Source of the DNA: Sanguinoderma infundibulare
Lineage: Eukaryota; Basidiomycota; Agaricomycetes; Polyporales; Polyporaceae
Assembly: GCA_032821775.1 (NCBI GenBank)
Contig: JAVLRN010000013.1
Location: 744,001-808,000, forward strand
Direction: 5' to 3'
DNA length: 64,000 bases
The notes under the pieces were generated by a model. That model did no database searches. It had not been told where the DNA came from and saw nothing but the letters and a program-made list of their open reading frames with translations. Positions 1 to 11,831 of the stretch are shown piece by piece (within the stretch, counting starts at the first letter, position 1; each line of letters starts with the position of its first letter). The position numbers and the translations under genes were made by a program.

Positions 1-1682
1 GAGTCGTCCTCGGCCATATCGTATGCTCTTCAAAGGGACTGATACCAACGTCTTGCCAACTAATTATCCATTAGATGGATTGGCAGCATCAACGCTTTCC
101 TCGTAACTGGGGCAGGTCTCTTCGTCGGCCGACTGTATGACCGCGGATACTTGTAGGCAGCGTCCATCTTGACCATCTTGCCCGCGATGCTGATGCGAAT
201 CCAGCTATCACCTCCTCTGGGGTGGCTCATTACTACTCTCCTTCTGCCTATTCATGCTATCATTGGCGAAGCCAGATCAGTATTATCAGGTGAAATGACA
301 TTCTCTTCCCCGCCGTATGACCATGCCTGACACGCGTTTCTCCTCCCCCTTAGATATTCCTCAGCCAAGGCCTAGGAGCCGGTATCGGAGGCGGAATGAT
401 CTACCTCCCCTCCATCGCCGTCATGTCACAGTACTTCGCCAAGCGTCGCCCACTCGCCATGACGATCGTCGCGTCGGGGTCTTCCCTCGGGGCAGTCGTG
501 CACCCGATCATGATCAACAACATGCTCCACAACCCCAAGCTCGGCTTCGCGGTCGCGACGCGCGCGAACGCGGGCATGATCGCGGGTCTGCTCCTCATCG
601 CGTGCGTGCTGATGCGTACTCGTGTCCCGCCGCCGGAGAACCAGTTGAATGTGTGGCAGGCGGCGAAGCGGTTCTCGAGGGATTGGCCGTACGTCTGGGC
701 TACGGTGGGGTGAGACAACCATTTTTTTGAGAAGGACAACTTGAACGGATGCTCACTCGATGCATTTGCGTCTGCAGGATGACCATCTTCGTGACAGGGT
801 TCTTCTTCCCCCTGTTCTACATGCAACTCGACTCCGTCAAGCACGGGATCAGCGAGAACTTCTCCTTCTACGTCGTGTGTATCGTGCATTTCTGCCTCCC
901 GTCAGAGCCGACGAACCCTCATTGCTTGTATCCATCTTTGCGCGTAGCTCGTCATCGCGAACGCAAGCAGTTTCTTCGGGCGGCTCGCACCCGGCTTCGT
1001 TGCGAACAAGCTCGGAGTCGAGAACATCTTCACCGTCGCGGCCTTTGTCTGCGCCACCTTGATGCTGGCCATGATCGGGCTCGGCAGCGTCGCGAGCGCG
1101 GTCGTCATCGCCATCATCTACGGGTTCTTTGCTGGCACGTGTGAGTTGAGAACCGTGATTGCCCCCGCGGACCCGTAGCTGACCTCGTTGGAAGACATCG
1201 CGATGCTAGCACCGTTCTTCACAGTTTTGAGCGACGACATGTCTGAACTCGGGTAGGTGGTTTAAACACCTGCACTGTGGCGCTGGTATTAACATGGACA
1301 TGGACGTTACCGTCAGGGCTCGCATGGGCATAGCGTTTGCCCTAATCGGTAAGCCTTCTGTCCCGTTGGTTAATTTGGCATTCTTTGCGATGCTGATCGA
1401 CACCTGCTTGTCCTTGGACCTTGCCCACAGGTTTTGGTAGTCTCGTCGGTACGCCCATCGACGGAGCGCTGCTCACCGCAGACTACAAGTGGTGGCGACC
1501 TGCGCTGTTCAGCGGGGTGAGTGCTGGACTGCAGCCTGTTCGTGTGACTACGGTTCTGACGGATGACGTGCCAGCTCGCGTGCTTCACGGGCTTCGGGTG
1601 CTACTGTGTGTCTGTGGTCCTTCTTCGTCGGAGACGGGCGAAGGCTATACATGATGATCAGATCACGACGGAGAAAGCATAG
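1..1682 (+). CDS. MFS transporter, monocarboxylate permease (MCT) type, 5' end outside window
   Basis: Likely plasma-membrane transporter of the fungal monocarboxylate/riboflavin-permease branch of the major facilitator superfamily; the substrate cannot be told from sequence. Joining exons gives membrane segments in the expected order: an IGSINAFLVTGAGLFVGRLYD stretch near 70-150 (helix 2 and the loop carrying RLYDRG), a GLGAGIGGGMIYLPS segment near 365-415, then AVMSQYFAKRRPLAMTI near 415-465, which fits the typical YF.KRR..A motif between helices. C-terminal helices lie near 780-880, 945-1140, 1185-1350 and 1430-1520, with a GTPIDGALL motif near 1450. The last exon ends in a basic tail and stops at 1680-1682. 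At least six short introns are needed. The start codon lies before base 1. The family is clear; exact exon borders are inferred. Confidence 0.8.
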
Positions 1683-1899
1683 CATGGTAGAGCGTTTTGA
1701 CCATGGAGAGCGAACCGTGACGATTGACTGCTGACGGACATAGACGATATTTAGACAGTAGAGTAATGACTTCATGCGACACCGTGACCTTACAGGCTCT
1801 AGGATGAGCTACGCCACGACCTTTTATGAGCTGGCGTGCGTGATAGTCAAGGCATCAAGGCAGAACCGTCCAAATCTCGCACCGGCCGGAAAGCTCACC

Positions 1900-2525
1900 A
1901 CGACTAACCACTGTAGTGCGAAACCTACCACAGGCTCCACAAACAATGCGTCGGCCCCCTCCCCTGTGTTCGCTGTGTCTCCTTGGCGAAAGTCTGGGGC
2001 GTGCATCCCGCACCGGCGTCGAAGACCGGTTCCCTCCGCAACCACTCTCCCGACGGGCACTCCATCAGTACCTGACGGTGCACCCGGCCCCTACGCCGAT
2101 ACTCTCCCAATCAACCTGGACGCATATTCCGGTGGAACGTTGGCAGTTGATGTAAGCGACGGACGGTACTTCGCGCCGGCAGTGTTGTTGACCGTCGCGT
2201 ATTTCTGTTATGACAGGCACCTGCCGACCGTCAGCAGAGCGACACCGGTTTACCTCTCCATTTGGTCGGTTACGACACACCTCAGTCGTCCCCCATCACT
2301 CCTCATTCAGACCAAGGGAACAGTCAGCTTGTTGTCCAAGACCCCGCGGACGGGTACTTCGGGCTGGAGGAGGCTCAATGACTTCTCTGGGTGTTTGATA
2401 TATTCGTAGCACCGACGATGGGGTTCATGCCTGATGCACTGGCGGCGAGGGAAAACGACGACGATCTGCGGCTGGATACGGACATGATGCGTTGGAATGG
2501 ATGGCCAGGGTTCGATACTTTTTGA
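1900..2525 (+). other. Possible coding remnant of unknown identity in the 1683-3640 gene-poor stretch
   Basis: Between the transporter stop and about 3640 no gene is recognised. The piece 1900-2525 has coding-like, Pro/Ser/Thr-rich readings in several frames, and a last block (2411-2525) reads as an acidic tail containing MGFMPDALAARENDDDL and ending in a stop at 2523-2525. The frames do not join without shifts or guessed introns, so this may be the 3' part of a decayed gene or chance. From 2526 to about 3640 I see nothing. Confidence 0.2.
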
Positions 2526-3734
2526 AGTGATCTGTTGTACAGAGCTACTAGATTAGCCTGAGCAGTGGTTTTGAGTAGATCGAATCAGCCTCAGGTGAAC
2601 TGTATCGACGAAACCGGTGCATACCATCCACCCCGACTGCTGTATGTGATTCTAGGTTGTTTTCAAGCCCCTGCCATGGATGTAGCCGCTGTTCAAAGGT
2701 TCCATCCAGGCATCCAGTCCGGCAGAGCCCCGGGCCGGAGGTGAGGGAGGGCAGACGCCGAGATTAGTTGGATGCCACCTGGTGTCGCCAGGCTACTTAC
2801 CTTCCTCACCCACACTTCTTTCCCCTCCCTTCGCTCGCTGCTGGACATACTGCCAAGCACGTAGACTCAAGAGCTTATCCTCGTGACGCTGACAAGCAAT
2901 GCTCGCACGACAATCGTTCACCCGAGTCTGCCCTTGTGCTGGTGGACGATGCCTTACAGGTACGCCGTGTTCTCGTCACGCAAATCCATGCGGTAATTCA
3001 TTGATTACAGCATCTTTGTCCGGAGTGAGGGAAGTGGGGAAGCAGGGTGTGCACAGTCGAGGACTATCTACCACACAAAAGTGAGTCGCATATCACGTAC
3101 CTCAGGCTTCCCGAAAATTGTCCCATATCCATCCTCCGCGACGGGCTCGAACGTCATGTCTGCCCCAGGCTAGACAGAACGTCGACACTTGGGCTGAGAG
3201 CTAGTTTATTGTCCGGACGGCGAGGGTCACCAGCCAGGTAGCATCCTGTCCAGACAAGCACTTTGCGGAAACATAACCTGTGGGACATCCTGTCGCATTC
3301 TGGGCGGCGCCACCTTTGGTCACTTGCGACGTGTCGCTTGTGTCTCATGGGCACGACTCTCGTGCTGTATCTTAAATGCGATTTCCGTGAGGCACTGGCC
3401 AAACCTGGTGCTGAATATTGCCTGGAATCGCTGTGTAGGAAAACTCAAATAATTCATGCGTAGAATGAGGAGTGGAATGTGAAAACATGGCTCCGGAATG
3501 AGGCCTAGGGAAGCGTAGTGAACACATTGCAGAACCTCTGTGCTAGTCTCTTCACCAGTTGTGCTGGAACTGTACCTCTGAATGGTCGAGTCTAGGACGT
3601 CTAGTGAGCCTCATATGCGCGGGCTTCCCCTCCATTCTTGACTTGTCGTCGCGACACTTTTAGCTGACTTTCTGTCTTCCTGTATTGCCGGGGGCTCGTT
3701 TTGCTCTATCACCCTCGCTAACAACACTTCAAGG

Positions 3735-4901
3735 CCGGTCAACATCTTCTCTCCAGACGTCGATCCTTGGGACGGGATTTTCGATGACATTAAGGACACG
3801 TCCGATTCCCTACTTCCGCCCAGAACAAGCCCTCGCAGTCTCAAGTCGGCATCGCTCGCACGAAGCACCCCCCACAGCCCGCGGGCAGTCCTCATGACCC
3901 GCAGGGAATCGGGCATCTTCGCCCAAATGTTCGAAACCATCTTCCACAGCGCGGAATCAAACTCGTCCGTTGACGGCGGTATCGGCCAGGTGCCCGGGAG
4001 CAGCCCCGTCGCGAGCCAGCTCCGCTTGCAGAGGAAGCTCCGGTGGACGACGGACGCGGACCAGGAGCTGGACCGCAAGCTGGAGGAGATGGAGTACTGC
4101 GAGACGGACCTGCAGCTCCACGAGTGGGCGATGCGCGAGGTGTTCGGTGAGTCCGAACGCTACTCCGAAGCCGCTGCCGAAGCCGCCGCCGCCGCGAGCG
4201 CGTCCTCCACAACTCCCACCAAAACGTCCTCCGCGTCGACGTCCAAGTCGACCGCCGCGGCCCCCTCCGACTTCAACCTGCCGCTCCAGCCGGTGTCGTA
4301 CCCGCACCTGCTCGCGAAGCTGATGGAGACGTTCCGCGAAAAGTATCGCGACCCGCACCTGGCGCTGGCGATGTTCGAGCACGCGCGGAACCTGTCCATC
4401 GCGTCGTTCGTGTTTGGGTGCACGACGCCGGCGTATAACGAGCTGATCACGACGCGCTGGAAGTGCTTCCGCGACCTGCGCGGCGTGACGGATGCGCTGG
4501 AGGAGATGCGCGTGAACGGGATCGCGCTCGACGGCCGCACCCGGCATCTTGCCGAACGCATCCGGCGCGAGGTCGGGGAGCGCACGGCGTGGCAGGAGGA
4601 GAGCTCGCTCGGTTCCGGAGAGGTGTGGGACATGGTCGCGCGCATTGAGCGGCTGACGGTGGAGGAGGGCCCGGCGAAGCGGAAGGGCAAGCGTGACGGG
4701 GCGGCAGACGGGCAGGGGAAGGGGAGGGCGGCGGCGGAGAGGGGGTCTGGGCGGAAGCAGCGCAGGTGGGAGGACCCTTGGCAGGAGACGTGGAAGAAGG
4801 AGGCGCTGGACGGGGACGCGCGGGATGACTGGGCGTTCGACAGCTGGACGCCGAGGGCGAAGAAGACGAGCTATGCGGAAAAGCGGCCTCTGCTCCTGTG
4901 A
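3735..4901 (+). CDS. Mtf2-like mitochondrial protein (tentative)
   Basis: One long exon is open from about 3642 to the stop at 4899-4901. The first in-frame Met (3894) lies after about 50 coding-like codons that include VDPWDGIFDDI, so the true start is probably in an upstream exon; 3735 is the likely 3' splice border (AG at 3732-3733), not a start codon. The protein has a disordered Ala/Ser/Thr/Lys stretch near 4165-4265, then a helical domain (about 4270-4600) containing LPLQPVSYPHLLAKLMETF and CTTPAYNELITTRWKCF, and a very basic tail. This layout resembles basidiomycete Mtf2-like proteins, linked to mitochondrial RNA processing and translation. Assignment is from memory of the family; a different helical-repeat mitochondrial protein is possible. 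Confidence 0.5.
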   Translation, partial: PVNIFSPDVDPWDGIFDDIKDTSDSLLPPRTSPRSLKSASLARSTPHSPRAVLMTRRESGIFAQMFETIFHSAESNSSVDGGIGQVPGSSPVASQLRLQRKLRWTTDADQELDRKLEEMEYCETDLQLHEWAMREVFGESERYSEAAAEAAAAASASSTTPTKTSSASTSKSTAAAPSDFNLPLQPVSYPHLLAKLMETFREKYRDPHLALAMFEHARNLSIASFVFGCTTPAYNELITTRWKCFRDLRGVTDALEEMRVNGIALDGRTRHLAERIRREVGERTAWQEESSLGSGEVWDMVARIERLTVEEGPAKRKGKRDGAADGQGKGRAAAERGSGRKQRRWEDPWQETWKKEALDGDARDDWAFDSWTPRAKKTSYAEKRPLLL

Positions 4902-5422
4902 GGGCCGCGCGAGGAGAGGGAGAGGCGGCGGTGAGGGATGGTACAGTACCGTCATATGCTAAGTATCCTAAGTGTTTCATGTAATGATCTTGCTTGCTCC
5001 TCGAGTCAACCCCGCTCCTGGATGGAACAGACGACCATTAGACACACCTTAATTGAAGTCCGGATCCACATAGAACTACGTTATCTAGCTAGCGTTTCGA
5101 AGCTCCATCCATCATGGCAAAGAAGAACGCGATGAATGAAGGCGCTCATGCACATATATACCTTCCCAACCGAGTTTTGGCAGACCATTGGTGATTGTCC
5201 GCGACGGAAGACTGCCACTGGGCTTTTCAGCGGATGCGGCCAGAGTGGATGATGATGATGCTCGACTGCGGGCACAAGTAGAATCTTTGTCAACTGAAAC
5301 TATGTTACAAGTTACATACACAATTTTCGATTCCTTGTCCTTCTTTCATGACTCAGTCTCGGTACTTGGGCCTACACCGGTAACCGCGAGCCTCTCTCCA
5401 CAACAAAGATACAATACATCTA

Positions 5423-7062
5423 TCAAGAGCGGAACCATTCATCTTCGAGCAGCTGTGTGGCTGTCGGCCTTCCTCTGGGGTCCGTTTTGAAGCATCGGGA
5501 CAAGAACGCGCACGTCGCTTGCATGTCTCCCGCGCTCAGCTCCCGATCGACGTGGACGAAGGTGCGTAGACGCCTCTCCAGTGCTTGCGGGTCACATAGG
5601 TTCTCAAGTTCGTCTGGATGGTTAGACCACAAATTAGACAGCTTTTCGATGAGCAAATGGGCAACATGCTGTATAAGGCGGCACTCACCCCACGCTGGAA
5701 GCTCATGGACACCGACACGGTTTGTGTAAACCATCTCGCCCGTGAGGCATTGGAATACCTATTTTGAAGTTTATGATTAAAGATGGTCGAAGTGGGCCCA
5801 CGAGGGAGATGCCAGAGCCGCTTACCAGGTGACCGACAGCCCAGATGTTGATGGACGGAGACCACATCTTGAGAGGGTTGCGCTGGAGGACTTCCGGCGC
5901 GGAGAGCAGAAGCGGGGCATGGAATTGCTCCGGCGCCGTCGTGTCTTCGGATCCGTAAAGTTCCACGAGATCACTATCCATGGTGGCTGTTTAAGCGATA
6001 TATATATATATAGCGAGTCCACATATGTGAGTGCTAGCAAAAGAAGCGGTCTCAGGGGCGAGGAACAAGCGCACCGTGTTCGCAGCGGCTCAACAACACC
6101 TCGAGGTTGTTGTGGGTGAGAGGCCGATCGGCGGGAGCGGCTGAGCCCGCATCACGGGCGTGCGTTCTGAGAACTCGAACTCGGACCAGATGGAGGGGTG
6201 GTCCACCTCTGGGGGGTGCGCCCTCAGGACGCTATCTATCTCTGCTGAAATATCCTTGGACTTTCCCTGGAGCGCGACAAGAAGATTGTGCGGGTTAATG
6301 CCTGAGGATGGTTCAGTGTTCGAGACCGAAGCGGTCGTGGATTCGAGAGGAGGAAACAAACTCGTATGCGTCCTTCCAAAGGCGGTATGGATGAAGCTAA
6401 GCGCGAGCAGCGTCTGCTTGGCGATCCGCTTCGTCACGGGGAGCGTGAAGCTGCGGTTCGGCTGCGTTGTCTGAAGCGTCGCGAGCGTTGGTCCGGTGGG
6501 TTCCTTGACGATGACCAGGTGGGGCCCTATGAGGACCCGGTTACTCCTGTCACAGTACTGCGAGCCTCGTGCACCCTCCTTTCTCCAAGCTTTCAGATGG
6601 TGGATGTAAGATAAGATCGGGTTATCAGAGGGATCAATGGAAAGCATGGCCGAGAAATTGCAGTCGAACGTCTCGAGTACGACGTATTTCTTCTGAGCGC
6701 TCCTACTCGAGGGGTCCCTGCGGAACCCGTGTCAGTGCGCCTCAGGGTCTGGCCGCCCTTTCAAAGGAATATTTCCGTACGTGCGACGCAAGCCATGCCA
6801 TGGACGTGAGCCGCCCACGCAATTTCCGGTGAATGCGGTACTCGTCATCACCGACGGTGAATACCTCGTCAGGTTGGAACGTCAGGTGCTGGTTGGTCAA
6901 GTATAGATCCTCTTCTTCGGGATCATGGAAAGAATCGGCTATGGAGCCGAGGCCTCTTCGGTGCAGCCTCAGGTGGGGTGATAGGATGGGCCTCAGAGAA
7001 GGAACTCGGATGCCCATGGTTGCAGGTGAGAGCCGTGCTGAATGCAGCCGCATAGTAATCAT
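5423..7062 (-). pseudogene. Diverged SRPK-like pseudokinase paralogue, probably broken by a 4-nt indel
   Basis: Older paralogue of the four array genes. Reading from 7062 it shows an N-terminal extension, a nucleotide-loop region (EYRIHRKLRGRLTSMAWLAS) with no glycine-rich pattern, a beta3 strand YVVLETFD where Lys is replaced by Glu, a catalytic-loop equivalent reading H-T-S-I-N-P-H-N across an intron (Asp to Ser, Lys to Asn), a Ser-Ala-Pro-Glu activation-segment end, SINIWAVGHLV for helix F, and the C-lobe end DPRGRPTATQLLEDEWF. Near 6101-6120 it is 4 nt shorter than array copy A, which shifts frame inside an exon, and no obvious intron repairs this. It may be a pseudogene or be spliced differently. 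It lies 3' to the Mtf2-like gene and just left of tRNA-Gly. Confidence 0.6.
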
Positions 7063-7151
7063 GAGCGTAATTAAGTACCAAGCAAGTACCCTTTGTTTGT
7101 TCGCCGTGGCTTAAACCACCTGTTGTAGTGTAAATTGGAAGTCTTTGTATT

Positions 7152-7222
7152 GCATTAATGGGGTAGTGGTAACCTGGGTCGTTGCCATCGACCCGCCGGG
7201 GGTTCGATTCCCTCTTAATGCA
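7152..7222 (+). tRNA. tRNA-Gly (anticodon GCC)
   Basis: 71-nt cloverleaf with no intron. The 7-bp acceptor stem pairs GCATTAA with TTAATGC, followed by discriminator A. The anticodon stem is GGTCG/CGACC around the loop TTGCCAT, giving anticodon GCC. The T arm has the TTCGATT loop, and the D arm carries GTAGTGGTAAC. Size and layout match eukaryotic nuclear tRNA-Gly(GCC). Confidence 0.9.
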
Positions 7223-7691
7223 GAGCCCTCAGCCTTTCGTCATCGACGGATTTTTTCTTTGGTTTATGTAGCATTCCCCCGAAAACGGTGACGATCAGTC
7301 TGTTCCTGGACACGTATATGGCGTAGGTCACCGCAGCGGATACAAGATGTGGGGCGGAGAGGTTAGCTGGGATGTGCCAGCTCGTATGGTTCAATCCCAC
7401 ATACGAAAGGAACTGTACTTACAAAGATAATTGATGACCACCCGTGTCAAACAATCATGAAAATATTCTGCTCAAACAAATGAACATATGGTACCGTACC
7501 AAGAACGCCCTTCGCGTCGCTTCGACAGCTTGAAGGTGGAATTGTGGGTAGCTAAGAGTGCAGTAAACAACCATGATCGTCATGGAATAGCCAGACAAGA
7601 CGATGGAGATCTATCTACCAAGGACGGATGTCAGCGAAGGCCGAATGGAATTTTAAGAGCCCGCCTTACTCCGGTCATGTTATGCACGATG

Positions 7692-8522
7692 CTACTCTCC
7701 CCGCCCGAGCCCAATCTCCTTCCCATCCGCCCCGACACGCGCCCGAATCGCCCAGAAGGGATAACTCTCGTTCACCGAGCTCCCGGAGCCCTTGCGGCGG
7801 TACAAGCCCGAGAAGACGATCTTGCCAGAGAGGAAGCACTCGAACACCTCGTCCTTGCCGTCCGCGCTCACCCACGCGCGCCGCATCTTGAATGTGCCCG
7901 ACGTCGACGACACGCCGCAGTGGCCGTCCTCGAGGTCGATGCTGCCCGTCACGCCCGGGGTCGCCGCCGTCCCGTCGGCGGGCTCGGAAAAGAACGCGCC
8001 GGTGGCCTCGCGCGGGGTGAAGGTCAGCGCGTCCTTGAGCGTGAGGTCCTCGAGCGCGAGGTCGAACGGCGCTTCCTCGAGGGGCTCCTCGAAGGCGGGG
8101 GTCCGGAGGCGACCGCGGGCGAGGTCTTTGGGGATGTAGATCTGGCCGCTGTTGTCGGGCTTGGCTTGGTAGGTGCGGATGACCTTGAGGAGCTCGGCGT
8201 AGTCGTGCTCGGGGGTGAAGACGGAGTTGAGGAAGCGGAGGGACATGGCGTAGAGGTCGAAGTTGCCGTGGAAGGAGGGCGGGGGAGGCGCGTCGGTGGC
8301 AGGCTCGGACGACGCGTCGGTCGCGTCGGTGGGCTTCTGCACAAACGCGTTTCAGGGAGGGGAGAAGATGGGGTAGGATGGTTCGTGTCGCGTTACCTGC
8401 GCTGTGCCCTCGTCGACGGCCGCCGCAGCGGGCGACGCGTCCTTCGAACGCTTGGACGCCTTCTTAGTCTTAGGCTCGGGGGAGTGAGCGCGTTTCTTTG
8501 ACGCTCTGGTTTTAGGAGGCAT
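7692..8522 (-). CDS. Gene Y: conserved-looking nuclear-type protein of unknown function, parent of the array pseudogenes
   Basis: Two exons, 8397-8522 and 7692-8336, joined across a 60-nt intron (GTAACG donor, TGTGCAG acceptor), encode 256 aa. The first 42 residues are basic (starts MPPKTRASKKR) and look like a nuclear localisation region. The rest is a compact domain with SFHGNFDLYAMSLRFLNSVF near residues 65-85, a QIYIPKDL patch and a beta-rich C-terminal half ending ...YRRKGSG..ESYPFWAIRARVG. I do not recognise the family. Three rearranged pseudogene copies lie in units A, B and C on the opposite strand, so this intact copy is probably the source. It sits 0.6 kb left of the array edge. Nothing is recognised in 8523-9149. 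Confidence 0.75.
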
Positions 8523-9196
8523 TTTTGGGGGGTGGGTGGGTGGCGAGGCTCGACGTGGCGGTAGGAAAAAAGCGTTTTGGTCGTGGTCTTGTCACGACGC
8601 GTCGTTTTTAAGTGAACGCGTCCTGGGCTACACGTGACACGCGTCCTAGACCATTCCGAGTCAAGGCCATTCCGGAGCGCTCGAGGGACTCGACAATCGA
8701 GATGGTCCTGAGCGACATTGAATGGCAACGTTCGTCCGAAGGTCGGGCCCGTCAGCACGTACTTACATATGCCAAGTTCTCTGGTACAACTGTTTTCAAA
8801 AAGATGGGCCCAACACCTCCAGGTCGGTCAGCTAGCCAATGTCGAGGAAGTACCAGACACTTAGCATGTGCCCTGACCCAGAAGACCGCCAGGCGACCCC
8901 AGGTGGTACATTGAGGAGTTTTACTACTAGACTAGGCTCTCGTCGACGTCTGCAGCAGTCAGCTAGCTGACTGACTTAACCTATCTTCTTGAAAATAGCT
9001 GTAATACATGACGGTCACTTGCCTCACCCAGTACATACCGTACCAGCTCAGATCTCCCTGGAAATGAAATACTCACTCACGACCTCCGTCACAGTGTCGG
9101 ACCACGGGGAGGCTCGGACATACACATACCAGACTACAGCCAGGTTTGTGGCAACCGAAAGTTCCATCCAGTAATACCGAGCCTGGATAGTCACGA

Positions 9197-11058
9197 TCAA
9201 GTCCGGAACCACTCATCCTCGAGGAGCTCCGTCGCAGTCGCCCGCTTCGCGGGGTCCATCTCGAAGCACCGCTCGATGAATGCAATCGTTGCCCGGATGT
9301 CCTCCTCGCTCATCCCCTCCGGCCGGTACGCTCGCAGGCGCCCTTCGACCATGCGCGTGCGCGGCCTGGTGAGCCAGACGACTTCAACTGCGTGTCCGTC
9401 ACGTTAAAGCCGAGCTGAGGAAGCAAGAAAGAAGGCGCGATGGCACTCACACCAGTCGGGCGGCTTGGAGGTAAAGTCTGGGGATCCGTGCGGGTTAGAG
9501 TAGAGGGCGTAGCTGGTGAGGCATATATACGTCTGTCCGAGAGCGGTGGTGAGAGGAGTTAGAAGTTAGGAGGGCGGGGCGGGGACCTGCGCACCAGGTG
9601 GCCGATGGCCCAGATGTTGACGGGCGGGGACCAGCGTTGCGGGGTGCCGCAGAGCGCCTCGGGTGCGGCGTACTTGAGCGCGGAATGGGCGTACTGTTGG
9701 AGCGTGGGGGGCTTGTTACCGCGTTCTGCGTGGATCTCTAGGAGACGTTTGTCGCGCGTGGCTGCGGTGCGTGGGCGGAAAGGCGGCCGGGGTGAGCATC
9801 GGACGGCGGCGGCGGATGGCACACTCGGCGCGACGCACCGTGCTCGCAGCGGGTCAGGCGGACCTCGAGGTTGTCCAGCGTTGGCGACAGGCCAAAGGCG
9901 GGCAGCGGCTGGGCCTTGAGCAGTGTGCCCGGGCTGAGACCGGGGCTGGTCTTCAAGGGGGGCGCGCTGGTCTTGGTCGTCGACAGCATGCTGGCTTTGG
10001 TTTTCGACGGTATGCTGACCTTGGTCTTTGACGACGCTCTACTGCCTTTAGCTTTCGACGATGACGCCGGCGGGGGCGGGGGCGGGGAGCCGTTCTTGGC
10101 ATTCAATGGTGCGCTGTCTTTGGTTGTTGATGGCTCGTTCTTGTCCATGTTGTTGCTGGGTGGGGCATGCATCTCTGGGGGATGCGAGCGGAGAAAGTCG
10201 GCGATATTGGCGGACAGGCTCTCATTCGATCCTTGCAACGCGACCACGATGTTATAATGAGCAACCCCTGCATTTTTTGTTGTGTTAGACATCGTCAAAA
10301 GATATTATCAGGGGCTGAAAAAAGGCGAAAATCGTACCAGGGTGAGTCCTCCCTGTGGAATGTATGTACTGCAGCGCGAGGAGGACGGTCTTGATGATTC
10401 TCTTCGTTACTGGCAGGGTGAACTTCATGTTCGGCTGCGCCCGCTGGAGCTCGATGAGCGTCGGGCCGGGAGGGTCCTTGACCACATACAGAACACTGGC
10501 GGTGTTAGGCAAGAAGACTGCGTGTGCGCGGTGACAGGCGAGGGCGCCAGGCAGGCCGTCGTTCTGGGCGGGGACGATGTTGCGGATGTAGTTCAGACTC
10601 GTGGTCGGCGAGCGGGGGTCGGACCTGGACTCGAGGGCGAAAGTTCTGGAGTTGAGGCGGTCGAAGGTCTCGATTGCGACAAATCTTCGCCGGGAGGCGC
10701 TGTATTGAACATGATGGGGAGAGGACGGATGGGGGTGAGTTTCGCGACTGTTGTGGGATTGACGAAGGGCACTGTACCCTCTGACGATGTGTTCTGCAAG
10801 CCATACGGTAGAGGTGGGATATCCGCGGAGCTTGCGCTGGATGCGGTAGTGATCTCCGCCGAGGGTGAGGGGGTGGCCGGGCTGGAAGTCAAGCAAATTC
10901 ATCGTGCTGCGTGGAAAATCTACGAGGGCGCCGTTGAATACGTCTAAAGAGGATTTTGGATAGAGTGGGGAACTGGGTGGTGGTATTGGAGTTTTGAAGA
11001 TGACGGGCCAGGATAGTATCCTATGCCAGACTCCGCTGACTTGGTCGACAAATCTCAT
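9197..11058 (-). CDS. SRPK-like pseudokinase, array copy A
   Basis: Five exons (10338-11058, 9839-10267, 9595-9761, 9451-9532, 9197-9387) join in frame to 529 aa. The fold follows SR-protein/CLK-type fungal kinases: loop region DHYRIQRKLRGYPTSTVWLA, beta3 FVAIETFD, alphaE TLPVTKRIIKTVLLALQYIH, a Ser/Lys/Pro-rich insert, AAPEAL, helix F NIWAIGHLV and the C-lobe end FEMDPAKRATATELLEDEWF. Catalytic residues are missing: beta3 Lys is Glu, the H-T-D-I-K-P-E-N loop reads H-P-G-V-A-H-Y-N, and the DFG position reads like L-L-E-I-H. A 78-nt stopless stretch in exon 1 (GTACAG..TACAG) could be a further intron, which would give 503 aa. It is divergent from PMS1 exon 1, with about 610 bp between. Role unknown; a scaffold or regulatory role is inference. 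Confidence 0.8.
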
Positions 11059-11668
11059 GGCGACGGCAAAGCGTGCTGACGAGCTAGGATGGTGTTTGTG
11101 CCAAGTAGAGGCCTATGTGCTTGTCAGCGCTCAGCCTCGTCGTCTTCGTTTGCGCTTGTGGCCGGGTGGTGAAGCTTGAGATCTGGCCAGATCCCACCAC
11201 CGTTGAAAGTTAACCCGGTAGATATCCGCGCGATGCAGAACGAGCGATGCCACGTCTCGAGGAGTCTAGAGGCTCTGAGAGAACACGATCAGTATATATG
11301 AGCCAAGAGTCTTCTAAGAGCAAAAACATAGCAAGATGAGTGTATTTTACAGCGACGTGTTTGGCGGTGGCCACCAAACTCACTTTTTCGTTCGAGTCGT
11401 TGTGGCGGCGATGGTCAGGCATGCGAGCGCCCAAATGCGTCAACGGCCCGCCAACCGGCCGCGCCCCAATCGCACACAAGAGCACACAACGCGTCGCGTT
11501 GGTGGCACGGCCATTTCTTTCTTGCTCGCCATGCGGTCTGCATGACTTGTCGCTCTGGAGCTGTAGCTCCGGCATCCTGGCTTTGACTAACCTCTAACTT
11601 GTCCTGACATTCTCTGGACGCTCCTGTTCATTACCTGGCAGTCTCGCCTTTAAATATTTGTCAAGTGA

Positions 11669-11831
11669 ATGGCTACACCTCAGCCCTCGACATCGCACCA
11701 GGATGGCTCCATCAAGGTTCTCGACTCGGGCTCCATTCACAAGATCACCTCCGGTCAGGTCGTCGTCGACCTGCAGACCGCCGTCAAGGAGCTGGTCGAG
11801 AACAGCCTTGACACCGGTGCAACTAACATCG
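11669..11831 (+). pseudogene. PMS1 exon 1 fragment, copy A
   Basis: A 54-codon copy of PMS1 exon 1 with its upstream region and 5' splice site (GTACGT at 11832). It holds the start of the GHKL ATPase fold, including [16 protein letters not shown] with the Glu and Asn of ATPase motif I. Beyond about 11857 the sequence is unrelated to PMS1 intron 1, so no further PMS1 exon follows. Read through, it would give a 67-aa peptide ending at 11870-11872. It has Thr in LDTGA where the complete gene has Ala. Confidence 0.85.

Noticed and set aside
3957..4955. 332-codon minus-strand frame opposite the Mtf2-like gene
   Set aside because: Arg/Pro/Leu-rich shadow of the plus-strand gene, with no motif.
8958..8971. 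Perfect 14-bp palindrome GTCAGCTAGCTGAC
   Set aside because: A single short palindrome in unique DNA near the array edge; too common by chance to call a site.
10282..10947. Plus-strand 221-codon frame over pseudokinase exon 1, repeated in the other units
   Set aside because: Antisense of a well-supported exon; its conservation between units only reflects recent duplication.
11557..11570. GGAGCT-GT-AGCTCC mini-hairpin upstream of PMS1 exon 1
   Set aside because: A 6-bp stem only, not in a place with a known role, and altered in unit C.
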